Below are positions 44,386-54,330 of a DNA stretch of 54,452 nucleotides, one piece after another. The translations under genes were made by a program, and so were the position numbers. How positions within the stretch are numbered: the first letter of the stretch is position 1; every line of letters starts with the position of its first letter. The DNA is from Thiotrichales bacterium (lineage in GTDB: Bacteria; Pseudomonadota; Gammaproteobacteria; Beggiatoales; Beggiatoaceae). The stretch covers positions 1 to 54,452 of the forward strand of contig JADGEH010000025.1 of assembly GCA_016744475.1 (NCBI GenBank). Direction: 5' to 3'. The notes under the pieces were generated by a model. That model made no database searches and was not told the origin of the DNA. It saw nothing but the letters and a program-made list of their open reading frames with translations.

Positions 44386-47034
44386 CTATTCCTGGCTATC
44401 TTCATCAGAAGGTGTTTGTTGAGCTTCTGGGATATCCGTCGTTTCTCCAGTCTCTTCCTCCCCAGCTTCTCCCTCTAACTCGTCGCCCAGTTCTGACTCT
44501 TCACCATTGTTGAGTTCTACAATCCGCTCAATGCTGACTAATTGTTCTTTATCGGTCAGATTAACCAGCGTCACACCTTGGGTATTGCGCCCAACGATAG
44601 ACACCCCGGCTACGGGGGTGCGGACTAAGGTGCCGCGATTGCTGATCAGCATCACATCATCATTGTCTTCTACCAGCACAGCCCCGACCACTTGTCCGTT
44701 GCGCTCGGTGGTGCGCACGGAAATCACGCCTTTGCCGCCACGGTGTTTGGTGGGGTATTGCTCAATCGGAGTACGATTGCCAAAGCCGTTTTCGGTGGCG
44801 GTCAGCACGGTGCCGTCTTGATTCACAATCAGCAGCGCTATGACTTGTTCGCCTTCGTTTAAATTGATGCCGCGCACGCCGCGTGCCGTGCGTCCCATCG
44901 AGCGCACGTCGGCTTCATTAAAGCGCATCGCTTTACCATTAGAAGCGAATAACAACACATCTTGTTGTCCGTCGGTTAAAGCGACGTTAATCAGTTGATC
45001 GTCGTCCAGTAAATCCAAAGCGATAATGCCGCCGTTGCGAGGACGGGAGAAGCTGGTGAGTGGGGTTTTTTTCACCGTGCCTTTGGCGGTGGCCATGAAG
45101 ACAAATTTGTCTGCGGCATATTCGCGCACGGGCAAGATGGCATTAATCCGCTCTCCGGCTTCTAAGGGCAGTAAATTGACCAAAGGTTTGCCGCGTGCAT
45201 TGCGACCCGCTTGGGGTAATTCGTAGACTTTTAACCAGTACAAACGCCCGCGACTGGAGAAGCATAAAATCGTGTCATGGGTATTGGCGACCAGCAGTTT
45301 GTCGATGAAATCTTCTTCTTTGATTTGCGTCGCACTTTTGCCTTTGCCGCCGCGTTTTTGCGCTTGATAGGTGTCTAGCGCTTGGGATTTGGCGTAGCCT
45401 TCGTGCGATAAAGTGACCACCATATCTTCTTCGGGGATCAAGTCTTCAAGGCTTAAATCGGTGCGGTTGACTTGGATTTCTGTGCGGCGCTCGTCTTGAT
45501 ATTTATCACGGATTTCAAGGAGTTCTTCGCGGATAACGGCCATTAAGCGGTCGGGATCATTGAGGATGTGCAACAAAGCGGCGATAGCGTCTAATAAGGT
45601 TTTGTATTCATCAAAAATCTTGTCTTTTTCAAGCCCGGTTAAGCGGTGTAAGCGTAAATCTAAAATGCCTTGGGCTTGGACTTCTGAGAGTCGATAGCGG
45701 CCTTCTATCATGCCAAATTCTGCGGACAAATCGCTGGGGCGTGACTGGCTGGGTTCGATGTCTTGCAGCAGTTCTAAGACGCTGCTGCCTTCCCATAATT
45801 GTTCTAATAATTGCGCTTTTGCTACGCCAGGATTAGGCGCGGCTTTCACCAATGCGATGATGGGATCAATGGAGGCTAAAGCCACCGCTAAACCTTCTAA
45901 AATATGCGCTCGTGCCCGTGCTTTGCGCAGTTCAAATAAGCTGCGGCGGGTGACAACTTCGCGGCGGTGACGCAGGAAGGCTTCGAGGATTTGTTTGATA
46001 TTCAGTAAGCGCGGCTGTCCATCGAGTAATGTCACCATGTTGATGCCAAAAACGGATTGCATGGAGGTGTGTTGATATAAATTGTTTAACACCACATCCG
46101 GCATTTCTCCGCGCCGTAATTCGACCACCATGCGCATCCCATCTTTGTCGGATTCGTCGCGTAATTCGGTGATGCCTTCAATTTTTTTGTCTTTCACCAG
46201 CTCGGCGATTTTTTCGACTAAACGGGCTTTATTGACTTGATAGGGCAGTTCTGTGACGACAATTTTTTGTTTGCTGCCTTCTTCGCCTTCGACATGCGTG
46301 CGGGCGCGTAGATAAATGCGTCCGCGTCCGGTGTGATACGCCTCATGAATGCCGCGAGCGCCATTGATAATCGCGGCGGTGGGGAAATCGGGCCCGGGGA
46401 TATGTTGCATCAATTCTTCGATGCTGGTGAGGGGTTCATCGACTAAAGCCACACAGGCGTTGATGATTTCGCGCAAATTGTGCGGCGGGATGTTGGTCGC
46501 CATACCTACGGCAATACCGCTAGAGCCGTTGATGAGCAAGTTAGGCAAACGGGTGGGGAAGACGACGGGTTCGTGCTCGGTTTCATCGTAGTTGGGGCTG
46601 AAATCCACCGTGTCTTTATCTAAATCGGCGAGTAATTCATGCGCGATTTTGCTCATGCGGATTTCGGTATAACGCATGGCAGCGGGGGAGTCGCCATCGA
46701 CGCTACCAAAGTTACCTTGTCCGTCTACCAGCATGTAACGCAGGGAAAAGGGTTGAGCCATGCGCACAATGGTGTCGTACACGGCGACGTCGCCGTGCGG
46801 ATGGTATTTACCAATCACGTCACCGACAATACGCGCCGATTTTTTATACGCCTTATTCCAGTCATTGCCCAACTCGTTCATGGCATACAGTGCGCGGCGA
46901 TGCACGGGTTTAAGGCCATCGCGCACATCGGGTAGCGCACGCCCCACGATCACGCTCATGGCGTAATCGAGGTAAGACTGACGCATTTCATCTTCGATAT
47001 TAATTGGCAGGATTTGTTTGGCAAAGTCACCCAT
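44386..47034 (-). CDS. gyrA: DNA gyrase subunit A
   Basis: An 882-residue type II topoisomerase subunit. The winged-helix/tower breakage-reunion domain (1-~525) has catalytic Tyr122 in [10 protein letters not shown] six-bladed C-terminal beta-pinwheel carries the GyrA box QKRGGKGK (~560). An acidic tail ([14 protein letters not shown], ending in DSQE) follows. The quinolone-resistance region reads [10 protein letters not shown]: residue 83, Ser in sensitive E. coli, is Val (codon GTC, 46786-46788), while Asp87 is kept. ATG 47034 ([10 protein letters not shown]) is chosen because AAGGATG lies eight bases upstream; the upstream in-frame ATG would add 20 residues unlike the family. Confidence 0.98.
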   Translation of the reverse strand: MGDFAKQILPINIEDEMRQSYLDYAMSVIVGRALPDVRDGLKPVHRRALYAMNELGNDWNKAYKKSARIVGDVIGKYHPHGDVAVYDTIVRMAQPFSLRYMLVDGQGNFGSVDGDSPAAMRYTEIRMSKIAHELLADLDKDTVDFSPNYDETEHEPVVFPTRLPNLLINGSSGIAVGMATNIPPHNLREIINACVALVDEPLTSIEELMQHIPGPDFPTAAIINGARGIHEAYHTGRGRIYLRARTHVEGEEGSKQKIVVTELPYQVNKARLVEKIAELVKDKKIEGITELRDESDKDGMRMVVELRRGEMPDVVLNNLYQHTSMQSVFGINMVTLLDGQPRLLNIKQILEAFLRHRREVVTRRSLFELRKARARAHILEGLAVALASIDPIIALVKAAPNPGVAKAQLLEQLWEGSSVLELLQDIEPSQSRPSDLSAEFGMIEGRYRLSEVQAQGILDLRLHRLTGLEKDKIFDEYKTLLDAIAALLHILNDPDRLMAVIREELLEIRDKYQDERRTEIQVNRTDLSLEDLIPEEDMVVTLSHEGYAKSQALDTYQAQKRGGKGKSATQIKEEDFIDKLLVANTHDTILCFSSRGRLYWLKVYELPQAGRNARGKPLVNLLPLEAGERINAILPVREYAADKFVFMATAKGTVKKTPLTSFSRPRNGGIIALDLLDDDQLINVALTDGQQDVLLFASNGKAMRFNEADVRSMGRTARGVRGINLNEGEQVIALLIVNQDGTVLTATENGFGNRTPIEQYPTKHRGGKGVISVRTTERNGQVVGAVLVEDNDDVMLISNRGTLVRTPVAGVSIVGRNTQGVTLVNLTDKEQLVSIERIVELNNGEESELGDELEGEAGEEETGETTDIPEAQQTPSDEDSQE

Positions 47035-47541
47035 GGGTGTCACATCCTTTATGTGTTTATTCGATGTTAGGCAAAAGCTGATGCCATGACTCACTCAACG
47101 CCCCTGTTTGTGGGCGTTTGAGGCGCTAAAAATAGCATTCGTTTTAGGCTTAGTTGTGTATTTACAGGCACGCAACAAAAAAATGATGGAAACACTACAA
47201 AATATTGTATTTTGATAGGTCATCAATCGCCTTTGAGCGGTTTAATTTTTATCTGTTTTGAGTGCATTGAAAAAACCCTAAATTGTACCATAAAACAGGG
47301 GTTTTAGGCATCTTCTCAAGTTGAATTATGTGAGAAACTTGCCTTATCTTTTCAAGATGATAGGATTTGCAGAAAAAAAGAACTCTAGTGCAGAGTCTAA
47401 GGCGGCTAAAAATGACATCGGGACAGCGCAATATCAGGTCTATGATAGAGACAAAAACCCGCTAAAATGAGGTGTTATGATGCAAAGGCTATAAAACCTG
47501 GTTTTTGCATTTTAAATCAACCATATAATGAGGATGGAGTT
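47035..47541. other. Divergent intergenic region, gyrA / NDUFA9-like gene
   Basis: A 507-bp gap that must hold both promoters. CGCCCCTGTTTGTGGGCG (about 47099-47116) is a short inverted repeat. No repeat-family member, RNA gene or convincing coding frame was recognised. Confidence 0.4.
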
Positions 47542-48492
47542 ATGCCAAAAACAATATGTATATTAGGTGGTACAGGGTTTGTGGGGGGACACTTAGTCAA
47601 TCGCTTAGCCAATGAGGGTTGGCAAATACGTATTCCCACCCGTCGTCCTGAGCGTCATCGCCAATTTCTTATATTTCCCTCTGTCACCTTAAGTCAAACA
47701 AATATTCATGATCCTGAACAATTAGCCGCAGTGCTACAGAGGTGTGATGCGGTGGTGAATTTAGTGGGGATTCTCAACGAGCCTAAAGATGATGGCAAAG
47801 GCTTTGAACGAGTGCATGTGGGCTTGGCAGAAAAGCTGATCACAGCGTGTGAAAAACAAGGCATTAAGCGGCTATTGCATGTCAGTGCTTTACAAGCGGA
47901 TGCAGAAAAAGGCAGTAGTTATTATCTACGCAGTAAGGGCAAAGCCGAGCAGTTGATCCAGGCTTCAGGTTTGGAGGTGAGTGTGTTTAAACCTTCGGTG
48001 CTCTTTGGTGCAGGGGATTCATTTTTAAATCAGTTTGCGGGTCTGTTAAAACTCTTTCCTTTTGCTATGCCCTTGGCTTGTGCTGAGAGCAAGTTTGCCC
48101 CGGTATGGGTGCAGGATGTGGTGAGTGCCTTGGTTTATGGCTTAAACCATCTCGACACTATTGGACAGACGTATCAATTGTGCGGGCCTAAGCCATACAC
48201 GTTGCAGGAATTGGTGGCCTACACCGCACAATTGCTCCATTTGCAACGTCAAATCATCCCGTTGCCCGATGGCATCGCACAATTACAAGGTCGCGTCATG
48301 CAAGCGTTGCCAGGGCAATTATTCACGATGGATAATTACCGTTCTTTACAAACAGACAGCGTGTGTGATGCCGATGATTTTGCCCGTTTAGGCATCCAAC
48401 CTGGGTATTTAGAGACTATTGCACCGACCTATCTAGCCCCCTCTCATCAGCGCGAGAAATATCATCAATTCCGCCATTTAGCGGGACGTTAA
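47542..48492 (+). CDS. NAD(P)-binding epimerase-like protein (complex I NDUFA9 family)
   Basis: A 316-residue atypical SDR. The cofactor loop GGTGFVGGHLVNRLA lies at residues 8-22. NLVGIL (~73-78) and LLHVSALQADAEKGSSYYLRSK, with YLRSK as the YxxxK equivalent, follow. The C-terminal half resembles NDUFA9-type reductases (FKPSVLFGAGDSFLNQFAGLLK). In bacteria these stand-alone proteins are of uncertain role, with quinone or isoprenoid metabolism suggested. ATG 47542 (MPKTICILGG) is preferred over 47467 because AGGA lies seven bases upstream and the added N-terminus is unlike the family. Confidence 0.85.
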   Translation: MPKTICILGGTGFVGGHLVNRLANEGWQIRIPTRRPERHRQFLIFPSVTLSQTNIHDPEQLAAVLQRCDAVVNLVGILNEPKDDGKGFERVHVGLAEKLITACEKQGIKRLLHVSALQADAEKGSSYYLRSKGKAEQLIQASGLEVSVFKPSVLFGAGDSFLNQFAGLLKLFPFAMPLACAESKFAPVWVQDVVSALVYGLNHLDTIGQTYQLCGPKPYTLQELVAYTAQLLHLQRQIIPLPDGIAQLQGRVMQALPGQLFTMDNYRSLQTDSVCDADDFARLGIQPGYLETIAPTYLAPSHQREKYHQFRHLAGR

Positions 48493-48509
48493 ACCCGGAT
48501 AAGTCTATT

Positions 48510-48573
48510 GATACGAAGGCAGAACATCACAGCCGAAGGGCGACTTTGCTAGTGATGTTTCTGTGTTCGTATC
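48510..48573. terminator. Large imperfect hairpin after the epimerase-like gene
   Basis: GATACGAA and AGAACATCAC pair with GTGATGTT and TTCGTATC around a ~22-nt centre. It starts 18 bp after the gene. It could act as a terminator or mRNA-stabilising structure; a T-run is lacking. Confidence 0.45.
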
Positions 48574-48682
48574 GGGCTATTTTGGTATTCAAACACCTGC
48601 CTAGCTCACAAAAAACCAACAAGACTGAGTCGTATTTAGGGATGAATAAAGTCTGTTATTGAAGTCTTAAAGGGAACATTTT

Positions 48683-50458
48683 ATGAGTCAAGCACAAAAT
48701 ATTTTGGTGGTTGATGACACCCCTGCCAATCTCGATTTATTGGAAAAAATTCTCAGTACAGAAGGTTACACTGTGCGGGCTTTACCGAATGGTGCCTTGG
48801 CTATCCGTTCTGCCGTGAACAACCCACCTTCGTTGATATTATTAGACATTAAAATGCCCAGTATGGATGGTTATGAAGTCTGTGCCCAGCTCAAATCCCA
48901 TGTAAAAACCCGCGAAATTCCGGTGATTTTCATCAGTGCTTTACAGGAAATGGATGACAAAGTGCGGGCTTTTGCCGCTGGTGGTGTTGATTACATTTGC
49001 AAACCCTTTCAATCAGAAGAAGTATTAGCGCGAGTGCATACCCATCTGCGTTTACATGCTTTGCAACAGCACTTACAAGCGGCTAAAGAACAAGCTGAAG
49101 CTGCGAATCGCGCCAAAAGTGCTTTTTTAGCCAATATGAGCCATGAATTACGCACACCGCTCAATGCGGTATTGGGTTTCGCCCAGCTTTTACAGCGTGA
49201 TAATGGTTTAAGCACGCAACAACGTAGCAATGTGGATTCGATTAATCGCGGCGGTGAATTTTTATTAGAGCTGATTAACGATGTGCTGGATTTAGCCAAA
49301 ATTGAAGCCGGACGTTTTGAATGCTTTCCTGAAACGTGGCAGCCACACAGTTTTTTTACCGAATTAAGCACCTTATTTCGCTTACGCGCAGAACAAAAAT
49401 CACTACAATTTTTTTATAAGGCGACAACGCCTCTTCCGCGTGCGGTGCATTCTGACCCAAAACGCTTGCGTCAAATCGTAATGAATTTATTAAGCAATGC
49501 CGTGAAATTTACCGCCCAAGGCAGCGTCACGTTACAAGTCAGTTTTACTGAAAAGCATCTACAACTGGCCGTGATTGACACAGGACTTGGCATCGAAACG
49601 GATATGCAAGAGACTATTTTTGAGCCATTTCAACAGGCTGGTGACAGTGCGCAGAAAATACAAGGTACAGGCTTAGGGCTGGCTATTACACGCAAGCTGG
49701 TCGATATGATGGAGGGTTCGCTATCGGTCAACAGCACCTTGGGAGAAGGCAGTGAGTTTCATGTGCAAGTGCCTGTGGAGCGGGTGTCTACGCTAAACGA
49801 AGCCTATGCCGATGTAGAACACCAACCACAAGTGATCGCTTATCAAGGAGAGACGGCATTACAGGTTTTGGTCTGTGATGATGTGGCGGATAATCGCCAA
49901 GTCTTGCGGGCATTGCTAGAACCCTTGGGTTTCACTGTGGTGGAAGTGTGCAATGGGCATGAGTGTCTTGAACAAGTACAAACAACGTTGCCAGCCGTCA
50001 TTATTTTAGATGTTTTTATGCTAGAAATAGATGGTTTTAACACTTTAAGGCAATTGCGTGAGAATCCCTCTTGGCAGCATATTCCTGTCATTACACTCAG
50101 TGCCGATGCTTTAAACCATACCGCCAGACAAAGCCAAGCGGCGGGTAGCAATGCGCATTTAGTGAAGCCTATACGTTTGACGCATTTGCTGGATGCATTA
50201 GGTCAACAATTAGCCCTGCAATGGGTGTATGAAGACACTCCGCCCGCTCCTCAACAAGTTCAACAGGAATCATTCAATGCGGAATGGGGGGAGAATTTTA
50301 TGCTATTGCTGAAACAAGGGGATATTGGAGACATCATGCAGGCCATTGAACAATTAGAACACAGTGCGTGTTGCCCGACATTAGCAAGAAAAATAAAAGA
50401 ACTGGCAGAGGATTTTGAATTTTTAGAACTGAAACAATTAATATGTTCTTTGAGCTAG
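48683..50458 (+). CDS. Hybrid histidine kinase: REC-HK-REC
   Basis: A 591-residue soluble kinase. An N-terminal receiver (acceptor Asp55, [11 protein letters not shown]; ~5-120) leads by a short coiled coil to HisKA with His154 ([13 protein letters not shown]). HATPase (~255-365; N-box [16 protein letters not shown] and GTGLGLAI) and a second receiver (~393-510, acceptor Asp443 in [11 protein letters not shown]) follow. A ~75-residue helical tail could be a degenerate Hpt-like or docking domain but lacks a clear HxxKG. No sensor or membrane segment is present. Its N-terminal layout resembles the 810-residue kinase at 12390-14822. AAAGGGA precedes the ATG. Confidence 0.94.
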   Translation: MSQAQNILVVDDTPANLDLLEKILSTEGYTVRALPNGALAIRSAVNNPPSLILLDIKMPSMDGYEVCAQLKSHVKTREIPVIFISALQEMDDKVRAFAAGGVDYICKPFQSEEVLARVHTHLRLHALQQHLQAAKEQAEAANRAKSAFLANMSHELRTPLNAVLGFAQLLQRDNGLSTQQRSNVDSINRGGEFLLELINDVLDLAKIEAGRFECFPETWQPHSFFTELSTLFRLRAEQKSLQFFYKATTPLPRAVHSDPKRLRQIVMNLLSNAVKFTAQGSVTLQVSFTEKHLQLAVIDTGLGIETDMQETIFEPFQQAGDSAQKIQGTGLGLAITRKLVDMMEGSLSVNSTLGEGSEFHVQVPVERVSTLNEAYADVEHQPQVIAYQGETALQVLVCDDVADNRQVLRALLEPLGFTVVEVCNGHECLEQVQTTLPAVIILDVFMLEIDGFNTLRQLRENPSWQHIPVITLSADALNHTARQSQAAGSNAHLVKPIRLTHLLDALGQQLALQWVYEDTPPAPQQVQQESFNAEWGENFMLLLKQGDIGDIMQAIEQLEHSACCPTLARKIKELAEDFEFLELKQLICSLS

Positions 50459-50484
50459 GTCTTCTCTGTGGCGATGAGTGTTGA

Positions 50485-51174
50485 TTAATATAGCATTTTA
50501 TCTTTTCCCAAGGCGTGCAGTAAACGTCCGCATAATTCTTGAGGGGTGCGAGAAATGATTTCGCCCGGCACATTTAATTTTTGAGTTAAACGTTCATAAT
50601 CTTCAAACCCATAAGACACCATGAACGGACTCATAAAAGAACCTACAGCGGCAATAAAATCAGTTTTTTCATCACCACAAGCATACGCTCGTGCCGGATT
50701 GATCTTAAATTGTTCTCGCAATTGGCGAAAGTGTTCTAATTTTTGTTCTTTTAACGGAACATGCAATAGAAAATCAAGACCTTTAGCATTCACTTGGTGA
50801 CGCTTAAATAATTGTCTTAAGGTCTCTTCTGCATTATTTGTAATATTGCGGGTGACCACGCCAACACAAATACTGGGTTCAGCAATTAACCGTTGCATCA
50901 GTTCAGGAATACCTGGATACAAACAAGCTTCCTCTCGATAAATCATGGTGAGTGTGTCAATCAGCCGATAGCGTTTTTTTTTACTCAGATGGATTAAATT
51001 TTTAGGAAACTCTTTAAGTCCACCTAAATACTTAAATAAGTGCCGCCGCTTTTGAAAGCGTTCTAAATCGCCAATGTTTAGATGATGTTGTTTAAAGGCT
51101 TTTTGAATGGCATCAAAAGCATTAATGGTGGTGCCATCGGCATCAAGAATCACTAAACATTGAGAGTTATACAT
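50485..51174 (-). CDS. HAD-superfamily hydrolase
   Basis: A 229-residue phosphatase-like protein. Motif I is DADGT (nucleophile Asp11, general acid Asp13). Motif II is VGVVTRN (Thr). The motif III Lys region is LKEQKLEHF and motif IV is ACGDEKTDF. The helical cap between motifs I and II is phosphoglycolate-phosphatase-like. The substrate is unknown. ATG 51174 (MYNSQCLVIL) is chosen over 51192 as it places the first strand at the N-terminus; GGGG lies upstream. It converges with the hybrid kinase gene. Confidence 0.83.
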   Translation of the reverse strand: MYNSQCLVILDADGTTINAFDAIQKAFKQHHLNIGDLERFQKRRHLFKYLGGLKEFPKNLIHLSKKKRYRLIDTLTMIYREEACLYPGIPELMQRLIAEPSICVGVVTRNITNNAEETLRQLFKRHQVNAKGLDFLLHVPLKEQKLEHFRQLREQFKINPARAYACGDEKTDFIAAVGSFMSPFMVSYGFEDYERLTQKLNVPGEIISRTPQELCGRLLHALGKDKMLY

Positions 51175-51218
51175 GTGTTGCCCCAAATACACGAAAAAAA
51201 CAGTTCAATCGCTATATT

Positions 51219-51353
51219 AGACTTGTCCAGGCTTAAGACACCGATGGCAAAACAGCGGATATTGGCGGTTTTCCCCGTTCCTTTTCATTACACAAATCAC
51301 TATGCTTTTCATACGAACGAAAAAAACCACTCAATCCCGCCGCTTTGTTGACG
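51219..51353 (+). repeat. Family B repeat, copy 2 (uninterrupted)
   Basis: AGACTTGTCCAGGCTTAAGA, CACCGATGGC, AAAACAGCGGATATTGGCGG, then CTATGCTTTTC, ACGAACGAAAAAAA and CAATCCCGCCGC. This is the empty-site counterpart of the MITE-interrupted copy at 40702-40989. It fills the gap between the HAD gene and the binding-protein gene. Confidence 0.8.
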
Positions 51354-51366
51354 TTTGGACGATGGT

Positions 51367-52722
51367 TTATTGCAAAGGCACTTTTAGCTTATCTTTTTGA
51401 ATTTTATCTAAAGCATAAAAAATATGCGCACTACTGATAGTTTCAAATTTGCCATCTTTGAGGACATTAAATTTGTACAACTTGCCTGTAATGTCGCCAC
51501 TACGATCAAACCGATAAACTCCTGTCACCCCCAACCAAAAACGCAAATAGCGTAAAGAAGTGGCCACCACCAGCGGTACAGAGGATTTAGAATCCTCCAT
51601 GGCATGAGCCAATAATTTCACACCATCATAACCTTGTGCCGCCCAAGTGTCGGGGGTCTGGTTAAAACGTTTTTGGAAATTTTCAATAAACCGTAAAGAA
51701 TCCAGCGAAGTCACCGCTCGTGCATCATAAACGGTAGGCACGACAGTGCCTTCAGCAGCATCCCCTGCGATCTCTGATAACAGGGGAGAATCCATCGCAT
51801 CCACCCCAATAAAGGGAACATCTCGAATCCCCATATCGCGGGTTTGCTTCATTAGCTGAGCTGCCGCTTTAGGCCAGGTGGCGAGAAAAATGGCATCAAA
51901 TTTTTTACCGCGAAAATCCGCAATAATTGAACGAAAATTGGAGCGGTATTCAAAAAATGAAGCACGATGCACCACATTGAGATGAATATCGACTGCATTT
52001 TCATAAAATTCTGAGGCGACTTCTTCGGCATAAGCATCACGACTATAGAGAATCACGATGTTTTTATGCTTACTCCACTTGGTAAAGTGAGCCAGTTGTG
52101 CGCCCATTTGTTTACTATTCGGAATACTGCGAAAAACGTGTTGAAAATTATGCGTGGTCAAGGCCATACGTGTGGCGCGAGGTGCGAGGAATAGCAGTCC
52201 ACGATATTCATAGGTAATTGAGGCTGGTAATGCGGTTGCAGAAGTACGGTGTCCAATAATCGCTAACAAATCAAGATTGCTGGTAATGCTATCTGCAATA
52301 TTGGGCGTATCGTCATAGTCCCATAACTGTATCGGGCGACCACCGAGAATACCGCCTTTTTGGTTAATTTCTTCCTGCGCTAAGGTAGCACCTGCGACCA
52401 TTTGACCGTATAGCGTATCTTTAGGCCACACCACACCGATATGAATCGGTTGCATGGGTTCATGACGCAAAATATCCACTAAGTCAACATGTTCCGCGCA
52501 TTCATTGACTTTGCTGGAAAAACGGCGACAGGCTGAATTGTCCGGTTCTTCAATAATGTCGCCTGTTACCAAGTTGACACAACGAGTCGTTTGCTTGTAA
52601 TTCAGACTGATAAAGTCTCGGCATTCTGCCCGTTTAGCTCGAGTTTTTTCAGAAAAATCATAAAAAGCATCTGTGCAGCCAGCGAGTAATAGCAACAAGG
52701 TCAATAGACTCAGAATTTTCAT
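51367..52722 (-). CDS. Periplasmic-binding-protein-type lipoprotein (type I fold)
   Basis: A 451-residue lipoprotein with lipobox LLAGC (lipidated Cys16). A cysteine-containing segment (residues ~30-80, with CRDF, TRCV, ACRRF and NECAEH) has no clear family counterpart. The type I periplasmic binding fold of branched-chain amino-acid receptors (Peripla_BP_6) begins at ~92 (IHIGVVWPKDTLYGQMVAGATLAQEEINQKGGILGG in family terms). No ABC permease is nearby. It overlaps the upstream SPFH gene by 4 bp (ATGA), so the two are translated together. It may be a sensor lipoprotein rather than a transporter component; the ligand is unknown. Confidence 0.87.
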   Translation of the reverse strand: MKILSLLTLLLLLAGCTDAFYDFSEKTRAKRAECRDFISLNYKQTTRCVNLVTGDIIEEPDNSACRRFSSKVNECAEHVDLVDILRHEPMQPIHIGVVWPKDTLYGQMVAGATLAQEEINQKGGILGGRPIQLWDYDDTPNIADSITSNLDLLAIIGHRTSATALPASITYEYRGLLFLAPRATRMALTTHNFQHVFRSIPNSKQMGAQLAHFTKWSKHKNIVILYSRDAYAEEVASEFYENAVDIHLNVVHRASFFEYRSNFRSIIADFRGKKFDAIFLATWPKAAAQLMKQTRDMGIRDVPFIGVDAMDSPLLSEIAGDAAEGTVVPTVYDARAVTSLDSLRFIENFQKRFNQTPDTWAAQGYDGVKLLAHAMEDSKSSVPLVVATSLRYLRFWLGVTGVYRFDRSGDITGKLYKFNVLKDGKFETISSAHIFYALDKIQKDKLKVPLQ

Positions 52723-53846
52723 GGCTGCGCTGTAGCTCTATTGTTATTCGTGTTAGCAGCAGGAGTTTCAGGGTCTTTGGGCGGTGGTGCCTGCATCAAT
52801 GTATCCAGTTTTTCAGCGGATTTAGGTGTCACCGCGCCTGCATTATTGTGTGAAGACGTATGACTGCTGGTGTAATCGCCGCCCAAAATAATCGGCAAAC
52901 CATTTTCTCCACTACCAATCACCACCACTTTAGAGTTATTCGACTCAGACAAAGCCAAGGTGGCGTTAATACCTTGCCAAGCCAAGAGTTTATCATTCAG
53001 AGTCTCAGCAATGACCCGTTGGTATTCACGAATCCCCATCGCCTCAATTTTTTTACGTTCAGCCTCGCGCTGTTCTTTTTGCAACAAGAAATCATAGGCT
53101 TTTGCTTGCTGTTCATAGACCAGTTTTTCTTCAACGGCTGATTTCACCATCGGCGGCAAAGTCATTTTACGAATAATAATGTCATCAACATTCAAATACT
53201 TTTGACTCATTTCTTCCAATGCATGGCTGATAATGGCGGATAAAATACCTTCTTTATTGGTATAAATATCTTCTGGATTATGTTGACCAATATTCCGACG
53301 CAACACTGATTCACTTTGTGGCAATACAATTTTATTTAAGTAATCAGGGCCTACGCGCTGGTGCAACACGCCGACCATTTCATATTCTGGCTGATAGCGA
53401 ATGGCTAAATCCAAATGAATGGGCAAACCTCGATTGGTTAAAACATCAAAGGAATGGTGCACGGTATTGACACGTACATCATAGATGTAAATCAAATCCC
53501 AGGGAAAAATCAGATGTATTCCTTCGCCATACACATGGTCAGTGACAGTACCGCCTAAGAAACGCTGGTAATGCACGCCCGCTTCACCGGGCATAATGGT
53601 GATCACAATGCTGGACCAAAACACCATAACAGTCATCACCATTAAAATCAGAGGTACGATGAGAGCGGTTAAAAAACGTAATATTCCACGCTTGACTTTA
53701 CGCTGCCAACGCCGCCAGCGAGATTTTTTAGGCTTATCTTCTGGGGTTGCAGCAGGTATTGGCTTGGTAGCCTCTGAAGCACTCATTTCTGTAGCGTCAG
53801 AGGCTGGAACAGCAGGTTCTCGGGAAGAACTGGGAGGCATACTCAT
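52719..53846 (-). CDS. SPFH/prohibitin-domain membrane protein
   Basis: A 375-residue protein. A Pro/Ser/Glu-rich cytoplasmic N-terminus and a basic stretch (KKSRWRRWQRKVKRG) are followed by one TM helix (~57-83). The SPFH/band 7 domain (~85-290: IMPGEAGVHYQRFLGGTV ... YGEGIHLIFPWDLIYIYDVR) has a charged helix (QQAKAYDFLLQKEQREAERKK in family terms) and a Pro/Asn-rich tail. SPFH proteins form ring-like membrane scaffolds and modulate proteases such as FtsH. ATG 53846 is used; no good ribosome site is seen and TTG 53849 or ATG 53840 are alternatives. It is the first gene of a two-gene operon with the binding-protein lipoprotein. Confidence 0.88.
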   Translation of the reverse strand: MSMPPSSSREPAVPASDATEMSASEATKPIPAATPEDKPKKSRWRRWQRKVKRGILRFLTALIVPLILMVMTVMVFWSSIVITIMPGEAGVHYQRFLGGTVTDHVYGEGIHLIFPWDLIYIYDVRVNTVHHSFDVLTNRGLPIHLDLAIRYQPEYEMVGVLHQRVGPDYLNKIVLPQSESVLRRNIGQHNPEDIYTNKEGILSAIISHALEEMSQKYLNVDDIIIRKMTLPPMVKSAVEEKLVYEQQAKAYDFLLQKEQREAERKKIEAMGIREYQRVIAETLNDKLLAWQGINATLALSESNNSKVVVIGSGENGLPIILGGDYTSSHTSSHNNAGAVTPKSAEKLDTLMQAPPPKDPETPAANTNNNRATAQP

Positions 53847-54285
53847 CAATGTGATCTGTATCTAGGTAATGGCAAGATAGTGTGATTTGGGGCTGTAAGC
53901 ATAGCTGAGTTATGCCGGAAAACCAACTCGGATAAAACGCTAGTATACAGATAAGAGGATGTTGAAACTTTATGAAATATTTATGTTATTAAGGAGCTGT
54001 TTGAGTTGCTCTGATAACTCTCTAGCCGTTTGCGTTCTAGGTGCCTCATAAAATCTTTCACCATCAAACGGTTGTCCCATCTTAAACGAGCCGCAAAAGG
54101 CCTTTTTTTTAACCACATTAAGACTTGTTCAGAGTTAATGCATCAGCTACAAAACAACGGATATTGGCGGATGTCCCTTTGTGTAACAAAGAAAAATTCT
54201 CAGCCGTACTTTTACAGAATGGATACAACGGCATAAAGCGCATGTGCCAGATGATGGAAAAGCCTTAATTATTTGTTGTTTTGAT
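53847..54285. other. Gene-free right-hand region
   Basis: Upstream of the SPFH operon: promoter sequence (not resolved), then a diverged family B repeat (about 54121-54190). Short frames such as 54030-54236 run through the repeat and are not supported. Confidence 0.45.
54121..54190 (+). repeat. Family B repeat, copy 3 (partial, diverged)
   Basis: AGACTTGTTCAGAGTTAATG, CATCAGCTACAAAACAACGG and ATATTGGCGG align with the first ~60 bases of the copy at 51219. The similarity fades after GTAACAAAGAAAA. Confidence 0.6.
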
Positions 54286-54330
54286 TGGTCGGGGTGAGAG
54301 GATTTGAACCTCCGACCACTAACTCCCGAA
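54286..54330 (-). tRNA. 3' half of a tRNA-Pro (CGG-type loop), 5' half absent
   Basis: On the minus strand TTCGGGA (anticodon loop, CGG) is followed by GTTAG, TGGTCGGAGG, TTCAAATCC, TCTCACCCCG, A and CCA. The acceptor 3' strand CACCCCG requires CGGGGTG, typical of tRNA-Pro, but the bases before the loop (TATCTCA) do not pair with GTTAG and no 5' half lies in the remaining ~120 bp. It is either the attachment-site remnant of an element integrated in a tRNA gene, or an exon of a second interrupted tRNA continuing beyond the window. The sharp start at the anticodon loop and the lack of a G before it favour an att-type remnant. Confidence 0.65.
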
